Origin: Chloroflexota bacterium | GTDB taxonomy: Bacteria > Chloroflexota > Anaerolineae > Aggregatilineales > Phototrophicaceae | Direction of reading: 5' to 3' | DNA length: 64,000 nt | NCBI GenBank assembly: GCA_028875245.1 | Contig: JAPPEU010000025.1 | Span: forward strand, 1 to 64,000 | In this document: positions 35,078 through 43,344 of the stretch, in pieces | Numbering within the stretch: the stretch's first letter is position 1 | Layout: the number at the start of each line of letters is the position of its first letter | The notes under the pieces: model-generated | Seen by the model: only the letters and a program-made list of their open reading frames with translations | What the model was told of the DNA's origin: nothing | Database searches by the model: none | Position numbers and translations under genes: made by a program

Positions 35078-35476
35078 ATGGCAAGAGCAAGGAGAGGCAG
35101 TCGCGGAACTGCCAGACGGGTCTTCAAGAATATCCCCTACGGGCAGGCGCATATTCATGCCACATTTAACAACACGATCGTTTCCATGACCGATCAGTCA
35201 GGCAATGTCATCACCTGGGCGAGCGCCGGCACCTCCGGTTTCACCGGCAGCCGCAAGAATACCCCCTACGCGGCGCGTATGGCGGCAGAGACGGCAGCGG
35301 CCAATTCACAGCAGCACGGCATGAAAGAAGTCGATATCTTTGTGAAGGGCCCCGGCCCCGGTCGTGAAGCGGCGATACGTTCAATACAGCAAAGCGGCTT
35401 AAAGGTAAGATCAATCTCTGACGTGACCCCGGTGCCGCACAATGGCGTTCGTCCGCCAAAGCGCCGGCGCGTTTAG
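35078..35476 (+). CDS. rpsK: 30S ribosomal protein S11
   Basis: 132 residues, with [31 protein letters not shown] and the C-terminal [18 protein letters not shown]. The N-terminal arm is basic. In most bacteria rpsD (S4) follows; here only 21 bases lie before rpoA, so S4 is not encoded at this site. Confidence 0.97.
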   Translation: MARARRGSRGTARRVFKNIPYGQAHIHATFNNTIVSMTDQSGNVITWASAGTSGFTGSRKNTPYAARMAAETAAANSQQHGMKEVDIFVKGPGPGREAAIRSIQQSGLKVRSISDVTPVPHNGVRPPKRRRV

Positions 35477-35497
35477 TCGAAAGGCAAACCTGGCTAT

Positions 35498-36517
35498 ATG
35501 GTATACCCAACAGAGACCGCGTCAATCGGGTCAAGCACGGCCGACGCCAACCTGGTGACCGCCAACATGGTGCTGCCGCATCAGGTGGAGAGCCAAAACA
35601 TCACAAAGGATTACGGTCGTTTCGTCGTCAGCCCGCTGGAGAGCGGCTATGGATTGACCCTGGGCAACGCTTTGCGCCGCGTTTTGCTCTCATCGCTGCC
35701 GGGCGCCGCCGTGACGAGCATCCGCGTCTCCGATGTGCATCACGAATTTTCCGAAATTCCCAATGTGCGCGAAGACATGACGCAGTTGATCTTGCAAATC
35801 AAGCAATTGCGGCTGTTGCTTCACGGCGTCGAGAGCTCGCGCCTGCGCCTCACTTATAGCGGCGCCGACGGGATTGTGACAGCGGCTGATATCGTGGCGC
35901 CGGCGGAGGTGCAGATCGAGAATCCGAGCCTCTACCTCTTCACCGTCGACGGTCCTGATGTCAATATGGAGATGGAATTTGAAGTGCGCAGCGGCCGCGG
36001 GTTCAGCCCGGCCGAAGACCGCGGACGCCTGCCCATCGGTGAACTGCCTGTGGACGCCATCTTCAGCCCGATCAAGCGGGTGAACTTTGAAGTGGAGCGC
36101 GCCCGCGTGGGGCAGCGCACCAATTATGACCGGCTGGTGCTTGAGCTTTGGACCGACGGCACGATACGGCCGGAAGAGGCATTGGCGCAGGCGGCGCAGA
36201 TCATGATGCATCACCTCAAGGTGGTCGCCGGCGTTGATGAAGACTGGTTCCAATCCATCGAACTGCCGCCGCAGATAGAAGACGAGCCGACATATCCGCC
36301 GCTTTATGACAAACCGATTGAAGAGTTGGACTTAAGCGTGCGCGTCTTCAACTCGCTCAAGCGGACCGGCATCACATCGGTGGGCGATGTGCTGGACATG
36401 TTGAACCGCGGCCAGGATGCCATGCTGGCGATCCGCAACTTCGGCGAAAAATCGCTGGACGAGCTGGAACAGAAGCTGCAGGAAAAGAACTACTGGCCGC
36501 ATGAGAAGACTGAGTAG
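35498..36517 (+). CDS. rpoA: RNA polymerase alpha subunit
   Basis: 339 residues. N-terminal domain for assembly with YGRFVVSPLESGYGLTLGNALRRVLLSSLPGAAV (read as YGRFVVSPLE and GNALRRVLLSS), and C-terminal domain for promoter UP-elements and activators with ELDLSVRVFNSLKRTGI and IRNFGEKSLDEL. The first 20 residues are unusual for the family; ATG at 35,567 (MVLPHQVES) would match common N-termini better, so either start is possible. GTP-site or resistance residues were not assessed. Confidence 0.96.
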   Translation: MVYPTETASIGSSTADANLVTANMVLPHQVESQNITKDYGRFVVSPLESGYGLTLGNALRRVLLSSLPGAAVTSIRVSDVHHEFSEIPNVREDMTQLILQIKQLRLLLHGVESSRLRLTYSGADGIVTAADIVAPAEVQIENPSLYLFTVDGPDVNMEMEFEVRSGRGFSPAEDRGRLPIGELPVDAIFSPIKRVNFEVERARVGQRTNYDRLVLELWTDGTIRPEEALAQAAQIMMHHLKVVAGVDEDWFQSIELPPQIEDEPTYPPLYDKPIEELDLSVRVFNSLKRTGITSVGDVLDMLNRGQDAMLAIRNFGEKSLDELEQKLQEKNYWPHEKTE

Positions 36518-36538
36518 CAGATAAGCGAGGCGCAACAA

Positions 36539-36946
36539 ATGCGACATCGGCGTCATGGAAAAAAACTAAACCGCAGTGGCAGTCATCGCAAAGCCCTGCG
36601 GATGAATCTGGCGAGTCAGCTGCTGATCCACGGACGTATCAAGACGACGTTCCACAAGGCGAAATTCGTGCAAGGGCATGCCGAGCGATTGATCACGATT
36701 GCCAAACGCGGGCTGGCCAAGGCGGAAGAGAAGGGCGACAACCTTGTCGCGGTTCACGCGCGCCGACAGGTGGCGCGCCGCTTGAACAATGATCGCGATT
36801 TGGTGGGCGTCGTTTTCGATGAATTGGCGCCATTGTATGCCGATCGGCCCGGCGGCTACACGCGGATTCTGAAGCTGGGGCCGCGCAAGGGCGATAACGC
36901 CGAGATGGCCTTGATCGAGCTGGTGGATCACGCGGTCGAGGATTGA
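36539..36946 (+). CDS. rplQ: 50S ribosomal protein L17
   Basis: 135 residues. Starts MRHRRHGKKLNRSGSHRKALRMNLASQLL and has ALYADRPGGYTRILKLGPRKGDNAEMALIEL, the diagnostic L17 segments. GCGAGGCG upstream of ATG. It is the classical last gene of the alpha operon and is 11 bases from truA. Confidence 0.97.
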   Translation: MRHRRHGKKLNRSGSHRKALRMNLASQLLIHGRIKTTFHKAKFVQGHAERLITIAKRGLAKAEEKGDNLVAVHARRQVARRLNNDRDLVGVVFDELAPLYADRPGGYTRILKLGPRKGDNAEMALIELVDHAVED

Positions 36947-36957
36947 GGTCGGGCGCT

Positions 36958-37779
36958 ATGACGCGATACCGCGCGACCCTGGCTTATGATGGAACCGCCT
37001 ATCAAGGCTTTCAGAGGCAGCCGGCGCCCGCCCCGACGATACAGTCCACGGTGGAAGCGGCGCTGGGGGTGGTGACGGCGCAGGAGGTCCGCATTGTCGC
37101 GGCCGGGCGAACCGATACCGGCGTGCATGCCTTGGGGCAGGTGATTGCATTCAATGTTGATTGGAAGCATGGCAAGGATGACTTGTTGCGAGCGGTCAAT
37201 TCTCAGCTTCCGTCCGATATCGCTTTGCAGGCGATCTGCCCGCAGGCTGGCTTCCATCCGCGTTTTGACGCGCTTTGGCGGCAATATGCCTATCGTGTCG
37301 CGACGCCGGCGGCGCGCCAGCCTTTGCTCGAGCGGCAGGCCTGGCAGCTCGTTGGCGAGACGCTTGATCTTGGGCGCATGAACGCGGCGGCGGGGTTCTG
37401 CCTGGGCGAGCATGACTTCGCCGCCTTTGGCACGCCGCCGCAAGCGGGCAGCAGCAATACGGTGAGGCGGGTTTATCTGTCGAATTGGGAGCAAGACTTG
37501 GGAGATTATGGCTCGACTTACATCTATCGAATCCGCGGAAGCGCTTTCTTGTACCACATGGTCCGGCGTTTGGTCGGCCTGCTGGTGCAGGTGGGCAAAG
37601 GCATCATGACGCCGCTTGAATTTGAAGTGATTCTGCTGAGTCGGGATATCAGCAAAGCGAAGACGCTGGCGCCGGCAAAGGGCCTGATACTGGAGGCAGT
37701 TGGCTACCCGGCGCGTCAAGAGACTGAGACATCAACGCGGGCAGCCATTCGACCGGCAGCTGCGCTGGAGGGAAGATAA
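36958..37779 (+). CDS. truA: tRNA pseudouridine synthase A
   Basis: 273 residues. Modifies U38-40 in tRNA anticodon stems. [19 protein letters not shown] precedes the catalytic segment [15 protein letters not shown] (Asp of GRTDTGVHA). The later [15 protein letters not shown] segment is typical. ATG at 36,958 follows GAGGTCGGG. The stop overlaps the rplM start by one base. Confidence 0.96.
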   Translation: MTRYRATLAYDGTAYQGFQRQPAPAPTIQSTVEAALGVVTAQEVRIVAAGRTDTGVHALGQVIAFNVDWKHGKDDLLRAVNSQLPSDIALQAICPQAGFHPRFDALWRQYAYRVATPAARQPLLERQAWQLVGETLDLGRMNAAAGFCLGEHDFAAFGTPPQAGSSNTVRRVYLSNWEQDLGDYGSTYIYRIRGSAFLYHMVRRLVGLLVQVGKGIMTPLEFEVILLSRDISKAKTLAPAKGLILEAVGYPARQETETSTRAAIRPAAALEGR

Positions 37780-38222
37780 TGAAACAAACGGTGCAGAAGA
37801 CCTACGCGACGACACCGGCGGTCATTGAGCGGCGTTGGTGGGTGGTGGACGCGAAGGGCATGACGCTGGGGCGCCTAGCGTCGAAGGTGGCGCCACTGCT
37901 GCGCGGCACGCACAAGCCATATTTCACGCCGCATCTGGATACGGGCGATTATGTCATCATCGTCAATGCGGACAAGATCCATGTCACCGGCAAGCGGATG
38001 GACCAGAAGACTTATTATCGCCACAGTGGTTATCCCGGTGGTTTGCGCTCAATGACGCTGCGGGAATTGATGGACAAGTTTCCCACCCGCGCGCTGAAAT
38101 TCGCCATCAAGGGCATGCTGCCCAAGGGGCCGCTTGGACGGCGCATGTTCAAGAAGCTCAAGATATACGCCGGCGCCGACCATCCGCATCAGGCGCAGCA
38201 GCCGCAAGTTTTGGAATTGTGA
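37779..38222 (+). CDS. rplM: 50S ribosomal protein L13
   Basis: 147 residues with [27 protein letters not shown] and the C-terminal [32 protein letters not shown] (read in parts MLPKGPLGR and YAGADHPH). L13 helps initiate large-subunit assembly. It is translationally coupled to truA and 59 bases from rpsI. Confidence 0.97.
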   Translation: MKQTVQKTYATTPAVIERRWWVVDAKGMTLGRLASKVAPLLRGTHKPYFTPHLDTGDYVIIVNADKIHVTGKRMDQKTYYRHSGYPGGLRSMTLRELMDKFPTRALKFAIKGMLPKGPLGRRMFKKLKIYAGADHPHQAQQPQVLEL

Positions 38223-38281
38223 AAAGGTATGAAGAATCAAATGTATCGCGCCGCGCGATGCATGATTCGGGGAGCGAATGA

Positions 38282-38677
38282 ATGTCTGCACAGTATTATG
38301 AGGGGATCGGCCGCCGGAAGTCCGCTTCTGCGCGCGTTCGTTTATTCCCCGGTGGTACGGGCCGCTTCATCATCAACGGGAAAGAAGGCTTGGAATTCAT
38401 GCCGCGCCTGGGTGATATGGAAACCTGCCTGGCGCCGTTGACCCACATCGGGGGTGAACGCCATTACGATGTGTCGGTGCATGTCAATGGCGGCGGCATC
38501 ACCGGGCAGCGCGACGCGATCCTGCTGGGCATCGCCCGCGCCCTGGAAAAGATAGACCCGGACCTGCGTGGCACGCTCAAGCGGGAGGGATTCCTTTCGC
38601 GGGATGCGCGCGTGAAGGAACGCAAAAAGCCCGGTCTCAAGCGCGCCCGCAAAGCGCCCACCTACACCAAACGTTAG
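38282..38677 (+). CDS. rpsI: 30S ribosomal protein S9
   Basis: 131 residues, with YYEGIGRRKSASARVRLFPGGTGRFIING at the start and the C-terminal KKPGLKRARKAPTYTKR whose arginine reaches P-site tRNA. Last ribosomal gene of the cluster; a hairpin follows at 38,701. Confidence 0.97.
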   Translation: MSAQYYEGIGRRKSASARVRLFPGGTGRFIINGKEGLEFMPRLGDMETCLAPLTHIGGERHYDVSVHVNGGGITGQRDAILLGIARALEKIDPDLRGTLKREGFLSRDARVKERKKPGLKRARKAPTYTKR

Positions 38678-38700
38678 TTGTCAATCTTGTATTGCATCAG

Positions 38701-38731
38701 GGTCAGCCGGCGCTCGCGATGAGGGCTGGCC
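38701..38731 (+). terminator. Hairpin closing the ribosomal cluster
   Basis: GGTCAGCC (38,701-38,708) pairs with GGCTGGCC (38,724-38,731) with one G-U. The following sequence CGCTTCTGTT is only weakly T-rich. It lies 24 bases after rpsI and is a possible transcript end before the MazG gene. Confidence 0.4.
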
Positions 38732-38784
38732 GCTTCTGTTAGCGCCTCGCATATTTGTGGATTGCCGGCTGAACTGAGTTTCCG

Positions 38785-40230
38785 ATGATCACCGTATTGG
38801 GGCTGGGACCGGGTTCGCGCAGCGATTTATCCCTTCAAGCCTGGGAAACGATTCGAGATTCCCGGAGGCTGTATTTGCGGACGGCGCGTCATCCCTGTGT
38901 TGCGGCGCTGCCATCGACCTGCGAATTAATCAGCTTTGATGAAATCTACCTGCGCCACGACGATTTCGAAGCGGTTTATGCCGAGATCGCGGGGCGGATT
39001 CTCACTGCGGCGCGCGAAGGTCAGGATGTGGTTTACGCGGTGCCGGGCGATCCGCTCGTTGGCGAGGCGACGGTTACGGAAATCCTCCAGCGCGCGCGAG
39101 CGGAATCGATCGAAGTTGAGATTGTGCACGGCATCAGTTTTCTCGAGCCCTGTCTTTCACTGCTGGGCATCGACGCGCTTGATGGCCTGCAAGTCTTGGA
39201 CGCGTTGACCGTGTCCGGGCAATATCACCCGCCCATCAGTCCGGCGCTGCCCGCGCTGCTGGCGCAGGTTTATAGTCGGGCGGTCGCCTCCAGTCTCAAA
39301 CTGACGCTGATGAACCAGTACGACGATGAGTACCCCGTCAAGTTGGTCCATGCGGCCGGCACAGCTGACAGCGCGGTCGAGGCTTTGAAGCTTTACGAAA
39401 TCGACCGCAGTTCTCGCATTGATGTGATGACCTCGCTATACATCCCGGCGATGGCTGAGTTGAGCAGCTTTGAAGCGACGCAGAATATCATCGCGCATTT
39501 GCGCTCCGAGGAAGGCTGCCCCTGGGACCGTGAACAGACGCACAAGTCACTGCGCCCCTATTTGCTGGAAGAAGCGCAGGAAACGCTTGAAGCGCTGGAT
39601 GGAGACGATGCGCAGGCGCTCTGCGAGGAAATGGGCGACCTGCTTTTGCAAGTCCTGCTGCATACGCAGATTGCCATTGACGAGGACGAGTTCAAGATGC
39701 CCGACTTGCTTAAGCGCCTCAACGAGAAGTTGATTCGGCGTCACCCGCATGTCTGGGGTGATGTAGAGGCGACGGGCGACCTTCAACAGCTCTCGCGCAT
39801 CTGGCAGGAGGTCAAAGCTGCGGAAAAGGCCGACAGGCATGAATCAATCCTGGATGGCATACCCAAGGGCGCGCCGGCTTTGTTCGTGGCCCAGCGATAC
39901 TCACAGCGGGCGTCCAAAGCCGGTTTCGATTGGCCGGATGTGAGCGGCGTCGAAAGTAAATTTGAGGAAGAATTGGCTGAGGTAATCGCGGCGACATCGA
40001 CGGAAACGCGCGCCAAAGAAATTGGTGATTTGATTTTCGTACTGGTCAACTGGCTGCGCTGGCTTGGCGTCGATGATCCCGAGAGCCTCTTGCGCGAAAT
40101 TAACGCGAAATTCTACCGGCGCTTCCGACATGTTGAGGCACAGGCGGCGAATGCGGGCAAGTCCATGACGGACTGCGACCTGGAAACGCTCGAAGCCTGG
40201 TGGCGGGAAGCCAAGCGGCTAGAGCGCTGA
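38785..40230 (+). CDS. mazG: Tetrapyrrole methylase-MazG fusion (YabN type)
   Basis: 481 residues. Residues 1 to about 220 form a SAM-dependent tetrapyrrole-methylase-like domain (VLGLGPGS, then VVYAVPGDPLVGEATV). From about 235 a MazG nucleoside-triphosphate pyrophosphohydrolase follows, with CPWDREQTHKSLRPYLLEEAQETLEAL and the metal-binding EEMGDLLLQVLLH. A second MazG half is near the C-terminus (EELAEVIAATSTE, KEIGDLIFVLVNWLRWL). The same fusion is known as YabN in Bacillus, where it helps clear aberrant nucleotides. The methylase substrate is unknown. ATG at 38,785 gives the family N-terminus. Confidence 0.92.
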   Translation: MITVLGLGPGSRSDLSLQAWETIRDSRRLYLRTARHPCVAALPSTCELISFDEIYLRHDDFEAVYAEIAGRILTAAREGQDVVYAVPGDPLVGEATVTEILQRARAESIEVEIVHGISFLEPCLSLLGIDALDGLQVLDALTVSGQYHPPISPALPALLAQVYSRAVASSLKLTLMNQYDDEYPVKLVHAAGTADSAVEALKLYEIDRSSRIDVMTSLYIPAMAELSSFEATQNIIAHLRSEEGCPWDREQTHKSLRPYLLEEAQETLEALDGDDAQALCEEMGDLLLQVLLHTQIAIDEDEFKMPDLLKRLNEKLIRRHPHVWGDVEATGDLQQLSRIWQEVKAAEKADRHESILDGIPKGAPALFVAQRYSQRASKAGFDWPDVSGVESKFEEELAEVIAATSTETRAKEIGDLIFVLVNWLRWLGVDDPESLLREINAKFYRRFRHVEAQAANAGKSMTDCDLETLEAWWREAKRLER

Positions 40231-40372
40231 CGCCGGCGATATGCTTGGGCGCCGCCTCGTTTGAAGCCGCCAGACTTGGCCAAGAAGTAGCCGATCGCCT
40301 GTCGCGAAATGCCGTCCTCTGCTACGATTGTCTACAGATCACAGTGACAGCCGAGGGCGAACAGGAGCTGCG

Positions 40373-41446
40373 ATGAAGGCGCTTATTTTGGCGGCGGGGC
40401 AGGGAACGCGTTTGCGCCCGGTGACCTTGACCATGCCGAAGTCGCTGGTGCCGGTGGCGAACCGCTGGCTGATAAATTATGCGATGGACGCGCTGAAGAA
40501 GGCAGGCCTGACCGATATCGGCATTGTCGTCAACAGCATGGATTCGCCTATTGTCACCAACCTGCGCGACGGCGAGCTTCTTGGCGTCAATATCGAATAC
40601 ATCGTGCAGGACGAACAGCGCGGGCTGGCCCATGCCACTGGCCTTTGCCAGGAATTTGTCGGCGATGAACCATTCACCGTCTTCCTCGGCGACAACATTT
40701 TTCAAGATCAGATGACTGGCTTGCTCACCTCCTTTGCCGACTCGAACAACGAAGCCGCGGTTGTACTGGGCAAGGTGCCCGACCCGTCGCGTTTTGGCAT
40801 CGCCGAAATCGATAACGGCAATATCGTCCGCGTGGTGGAAAAGCCGCAGGAGCCGCCCTCGAACCTGGCGATCGCCGGTGTTTATCTTTTTCGCGCATCA
40901 ATCTTTGACGCCATCAAGCGCATCAAGCCTTCCGGACGCAATGAGTTGGAAATCACCGACGCCATCCAGGTGCTGATAAACGATGGGCATCACGTCGCTT
41001 CGTATGAATTGAACGGCTGGTGGATCGACGCCGGCAAGCCCAACGCGATTATCATGGCGAATCAACTGGTGCTGGAGGAGCTGCCCTACACGCCGGCGCC
41101 GGAGAACAGCGGCCAGGTTGAAGGCGACAGCGAAGTCTCCCATCGTGTGCTCATTGGCCGCAGCAGCCGCATCATCGACAGCGTCATCCGCGGTCCCGTC
41201 ATCATCGGCAAGGACACGGTCATTCGCAACAGCTACGTTGGTCCCTACACATCGCTTGGCGACAACGTCATCGTGGAAGGCAGCGAAATCGAAGCCAGCA
41301 TCGTCATGAAGAATTGCGAAATAAGAAATATCCTCGGTCGGATTGATCGCAGCTTGCTGGCCGATAACGCCCGCGTCACTTCAGCGACGAATATGCCGGA
41401 CGCGCATCGCTTTGTTTTGGCCGAAAACAGCTACGTGCAATTCTAG
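40373..41446 (+). CDS. Glucose-1-phosphate thymidylyltransferase-like nucleotidyltransferase
   Basis: 357 residues. The N-terminal 240 residues are a sugar-nucleotidyltransferase domain: KALILAAGQGTRLRPVTLTMPKSLVPVAN, then FLGDNIFQDQMTG with the metal-binding Asp. About 115 C-terminal residues form a left-handed beta-helix of hexapeptides (VIRGPVIIGKDTVIRNSYVGPYTSLGDNVIVEGSEI in parts). This layout fits the long RmlA-like / StrD family, making dTDP- or UDP-sugars for polysaccharides. AGGAGC is seven bases before ATG. It is close to the glycan cluster on the other strand and may supply it. Confidence 0.88.
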   Translation: MKALILAAGQGTRLRPVTLTMPKSLVPVANRWLINYAMDALKKAGLTDIGIVVNSMDSPIVTNLRDGELLGVNIEYIVQDEQRGLAHATGLCQEFVGDEPFTVFLGDNIFQDQMTGLLTSFADSNNEAAVVLGKVPDPSRFGIAEIDNGNIVRVVEKPQEPPSNLAIAGVYLFRASIFDAIKRIKPSGRNELEITDAIQVLINDGHHVASYELNGWWIDAGKPNAIIMANQLVLEELPYTPAPENSGQVEGDSEVSHRVLIGRSSRIIDSVIRGPVIIGKDTVIRNSYVGPYTSLGDNVIVEGSEIEASIVMKNCEIRNILGRIDRSLLADNARVTSATNMPDAHRFVLAENSYVQF

Positions 41447-41450
41447 CCCC

Positions 41451-41861
41451 TCACTTGAGCGGACGCGGCGGCAGGAGACGCTTGCGCTGCAAGAAGGCCT
41501 CGTCGGGTCCCTGCCAGGCGACAAGCGCGAAATCGACTTTGCCGCGCTCGTCAAAGACGACGCCCTCCATTTCCAGGCGGCCTCTCTGTTCATCCGCTTG
41601 CGGGCTGCCTTTGGGAAAGCTGATCGAGCCCTGACTGTTGATCACCCGGTGCCAGGGGATGGAGTGGCCTCGCGGCGTCTTCCGCAAAGCCGTGCCCACC
41701 CAGCGCGGCGCCAGATGTCTCATGCGGGCCGGCTCCATGTACTCGTCAGGCGGAATCATCGAGGCGATTTGACCGTAAGAACTGACCCTGCCGGCAGGGA
41801 TTTCCCCTACGATATCCCAGACTAACTGGAAGAATGACTTTGGGTTGGGCGGATTGAACAT
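41451..41861 (-). CDS. Alkyltransferase-like protein (ATL), DNA repair
   Basis: 136 residues related to the C-terminal domain of O6-methylguanine methyltransferase. The active-site motif PCHRV reads PWHRV: tryptophan replaces the alkyl-accepting cysteine. That is the hallmark of alkyltransferase-like proteins, which flip the damaged base and hand it to nucleotide-excision repair. Preceding segment GRVSSYGQIASMI and the arginine-finger region are present. ATG at 41,861 has GGAGG four bases away; an upstream frame has no such site. The mfd gene at the window start belongs to the repair route ATL feeds. Confidence 0.88.
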   Translation of the reverse strand: MFNPPNPKSFFQLVWDIVGEIPAGRVSSYGQIASMIPPDEYMEPARMRHLAPRWVGTALRKTPRGHSIPWHRVINSQGSISFPKGSPQADEQRGRLEMEGVVFDERGKVDFALVAWQGPDEAFLQRKRLLPPRPLK

Positions 41862-41934
41862 GAAACCTCCCGCGATGACGAACACTATGTCAGTTTGGAA
41901 TGGGCGCCGAGTTGAAGATTTTGGGAGATCGAAT

Positions 41935-42294
41935 ATGCAGATGGTTGGGCTGACTGTGGCGGCGGTCAATATGGCGGAGATGGTGCGATTTTACAACGCC
42001 GTCTTCGACGCCGGGCTGAAAGCCACGGTGCACATCGGGGATGAGCAGTTTTATGCCGGCGCGCTCTGTGGCATGAAGTTGACCTTTTGCCCCAACACGA
42101 TCGCCGGCGTCATCGCAGAACAGAATCGCCAGCAATTTCGCTTTCAAGTGGATGAAATCGAGGCGGTGATGACAAAAGGCTTGGCCAACCACGGCTGCGA
42201 GATCAATCCAATTGAAGAATACAAAGGGGCGAAAGTCGCATCGCTGGCTGACCCCGACGGCAACACCATCGAATTCGTCGAGATCCTCTCATAG
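41935..42294 (+). CDS. VOC-family protein (glyoxalase/bleomycin-resistance fold)
   Basis: 119 residues with one vicinal-oxygen-chelate module: MVGLTVAAVNMAEMVRFYNAVFDAGL at the start and DPDGNTIEFVEIL at the end, the usual metal-side glutamate. These proteins act as dimers in metal-dependent isomerisation, lyase or binding roles; substrate unknown. ATG at 41,935 follows GGGAG by seven bases. It converges with the kinase gene, overlapping by six bases. Confidence 0.82.
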   Translation: MQMVGLTVAAVNMAEMVRFYNAVFDAGLKATVHIGDEQFYAGALCGMKLTFCPNTIAGVIAEQNRQQFRFQVDEIEAVMTKGLANHGCEINPIEEYKGAKVASLADPDGNTIEFVEILS

Positions 42295-43284
42295 CTCGCC
42301 GTCAATGCTGCGAATCAGCTCCGCCGGCGTGGGACTGTGATTGCCAAAATAACGCACGACGATGCCGCTGGCTTGATTTGCGAGCATGACGGCGTCTTTG
42401 GCATCAGCGCCCGCGACCAGGGCCAATGCGAGGGTGGCGATTGCGGTATCGCCCGCGCCCACCGTATCGAAGACATCGCTGACTTGCGGCGCCGGGCAAT
42501 GAACTGTGCGGCCGTTTGCCGCCAGCGTCGCCCCCTGGCTTCCGCGCGTGATGATTGTCGCCTGGCGAATGCCCAAGGCATTATGCAGCTGCAGCGCCGC
42601 CTCGCTGAAATCCTCATCGGAAGCGAGGCCGCGATTGAGATAGCGCCGGGCGTCGTCGGCGTTGCATTTGATGACATCAAGCTGGCTGAAAGTCTCAAAG
42701 CTGCCTTGGGCATCGGCGGCCAGCAGTACGTCGTAAGCGGCGCAGAGATCGCGAATCCTCTCAACGAGGGCGGGCCTGAGCAAACCACCGTGGTAATGCG
42801 AAAGCAGAACCGCATCAACCTCTTCCAGCTTTCTGCTGGCGAAGTTGATGATGAGAGATTCTGTTTCGCGGTTGATCGGGCGGCGAGTGAGTGAGTCGAT
42901 GCGCGTCACCTGCTGTGGAAAGCGCAAACCCATCTGCGCCAAAATCCGCGTCTTGACCGTCGTTGGTCGGTCGGCGCGAGCGATGATGCCGCCCGCGTCA
43001 ATACCCTGATCGATCAGGATCTGCTTGAGTCGCTCGCCCGGCGCATCCTCGCCAACGACGCCGAGCTGAATCGCGCGGCTTCCCAATGAGACGATATTGG
43101 CGGAGGGATTGGCCGCGCCCCCGGCGACATAACGTTTCGACTCCAACTCAAGAACGGGGATCGGCGCTTCGCGGCTCATGCGCATGACGCGCCCGGTGAT
43201 GTATTCGTCCAATATCACATCGCCGACCACCATGACGGTTCTGTTTGCCAAGCGCGGTACCAGGGATTTGAGTGATTCAGACAT
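42289..43284 (-). CDS. PfkB-family sugar kinase, HldE/RfaE domain-I-like
   Basis: 331 residues, a ribokinase-fold kinase. VMVVGDVILDEYITGRVMRMSREAPIPVLELE closely resembles the heptose-7-phosphate kinase domain of HldE/RfaE. AGGAANPSANIVSLG forms the substrate site, and TVGAGDTAIATLALAL carries the catalytic Asp. The ADP-transferase half of bifunctional HldE is absent, so this is a single-domain kinase. By context it phosphorylates a sugar feeding the adjoining glycosyltransferases; heptose is a reasonable but unproven substrate. It is the last gene of the minus-strand glycan cluster, 60 bases after the fused transferase. Confidence 0.85.
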   Translation of the reverse strand: MSESLKSLVPRLANRTVMVVGDVILDEYITGRVMRMSREAPIPVLELESKRYVAGGAANPSANIVSLGSRAIQLGVVGEDAPGERLKQILIDQGIDAGGIIARADRPTTVKTRILAQMGLRFPQQVTRIDSLTRRPINRETESLIINFASRKLEEVDAVLLSHYHGGLLRPALVERIRDLCAAYDVLLAADAQGSFETFSQLDVIKCNADDARRYLNRGLASDEDFSEAALQLHNALGIRQATIITRGSQGATLAANGRTVHCPAPQVSDVFDTVGAGDTAIATLALALVAGADAKDAVMLANQASGIVVRYFGNHSPTPAELIRSIDGEL

Positions 43285-43344
43285 GCCAAGCGCTCAGTCC
43301 ATTGCCAATGGCCGACCGTGAGTTTACCTTAATCCCGCTTACAT

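Noticed and set aside
38229..38441. Small frame between rplM and rpsI
   Set aside because: Runs over the spacer into rpsI in another frame; no support.
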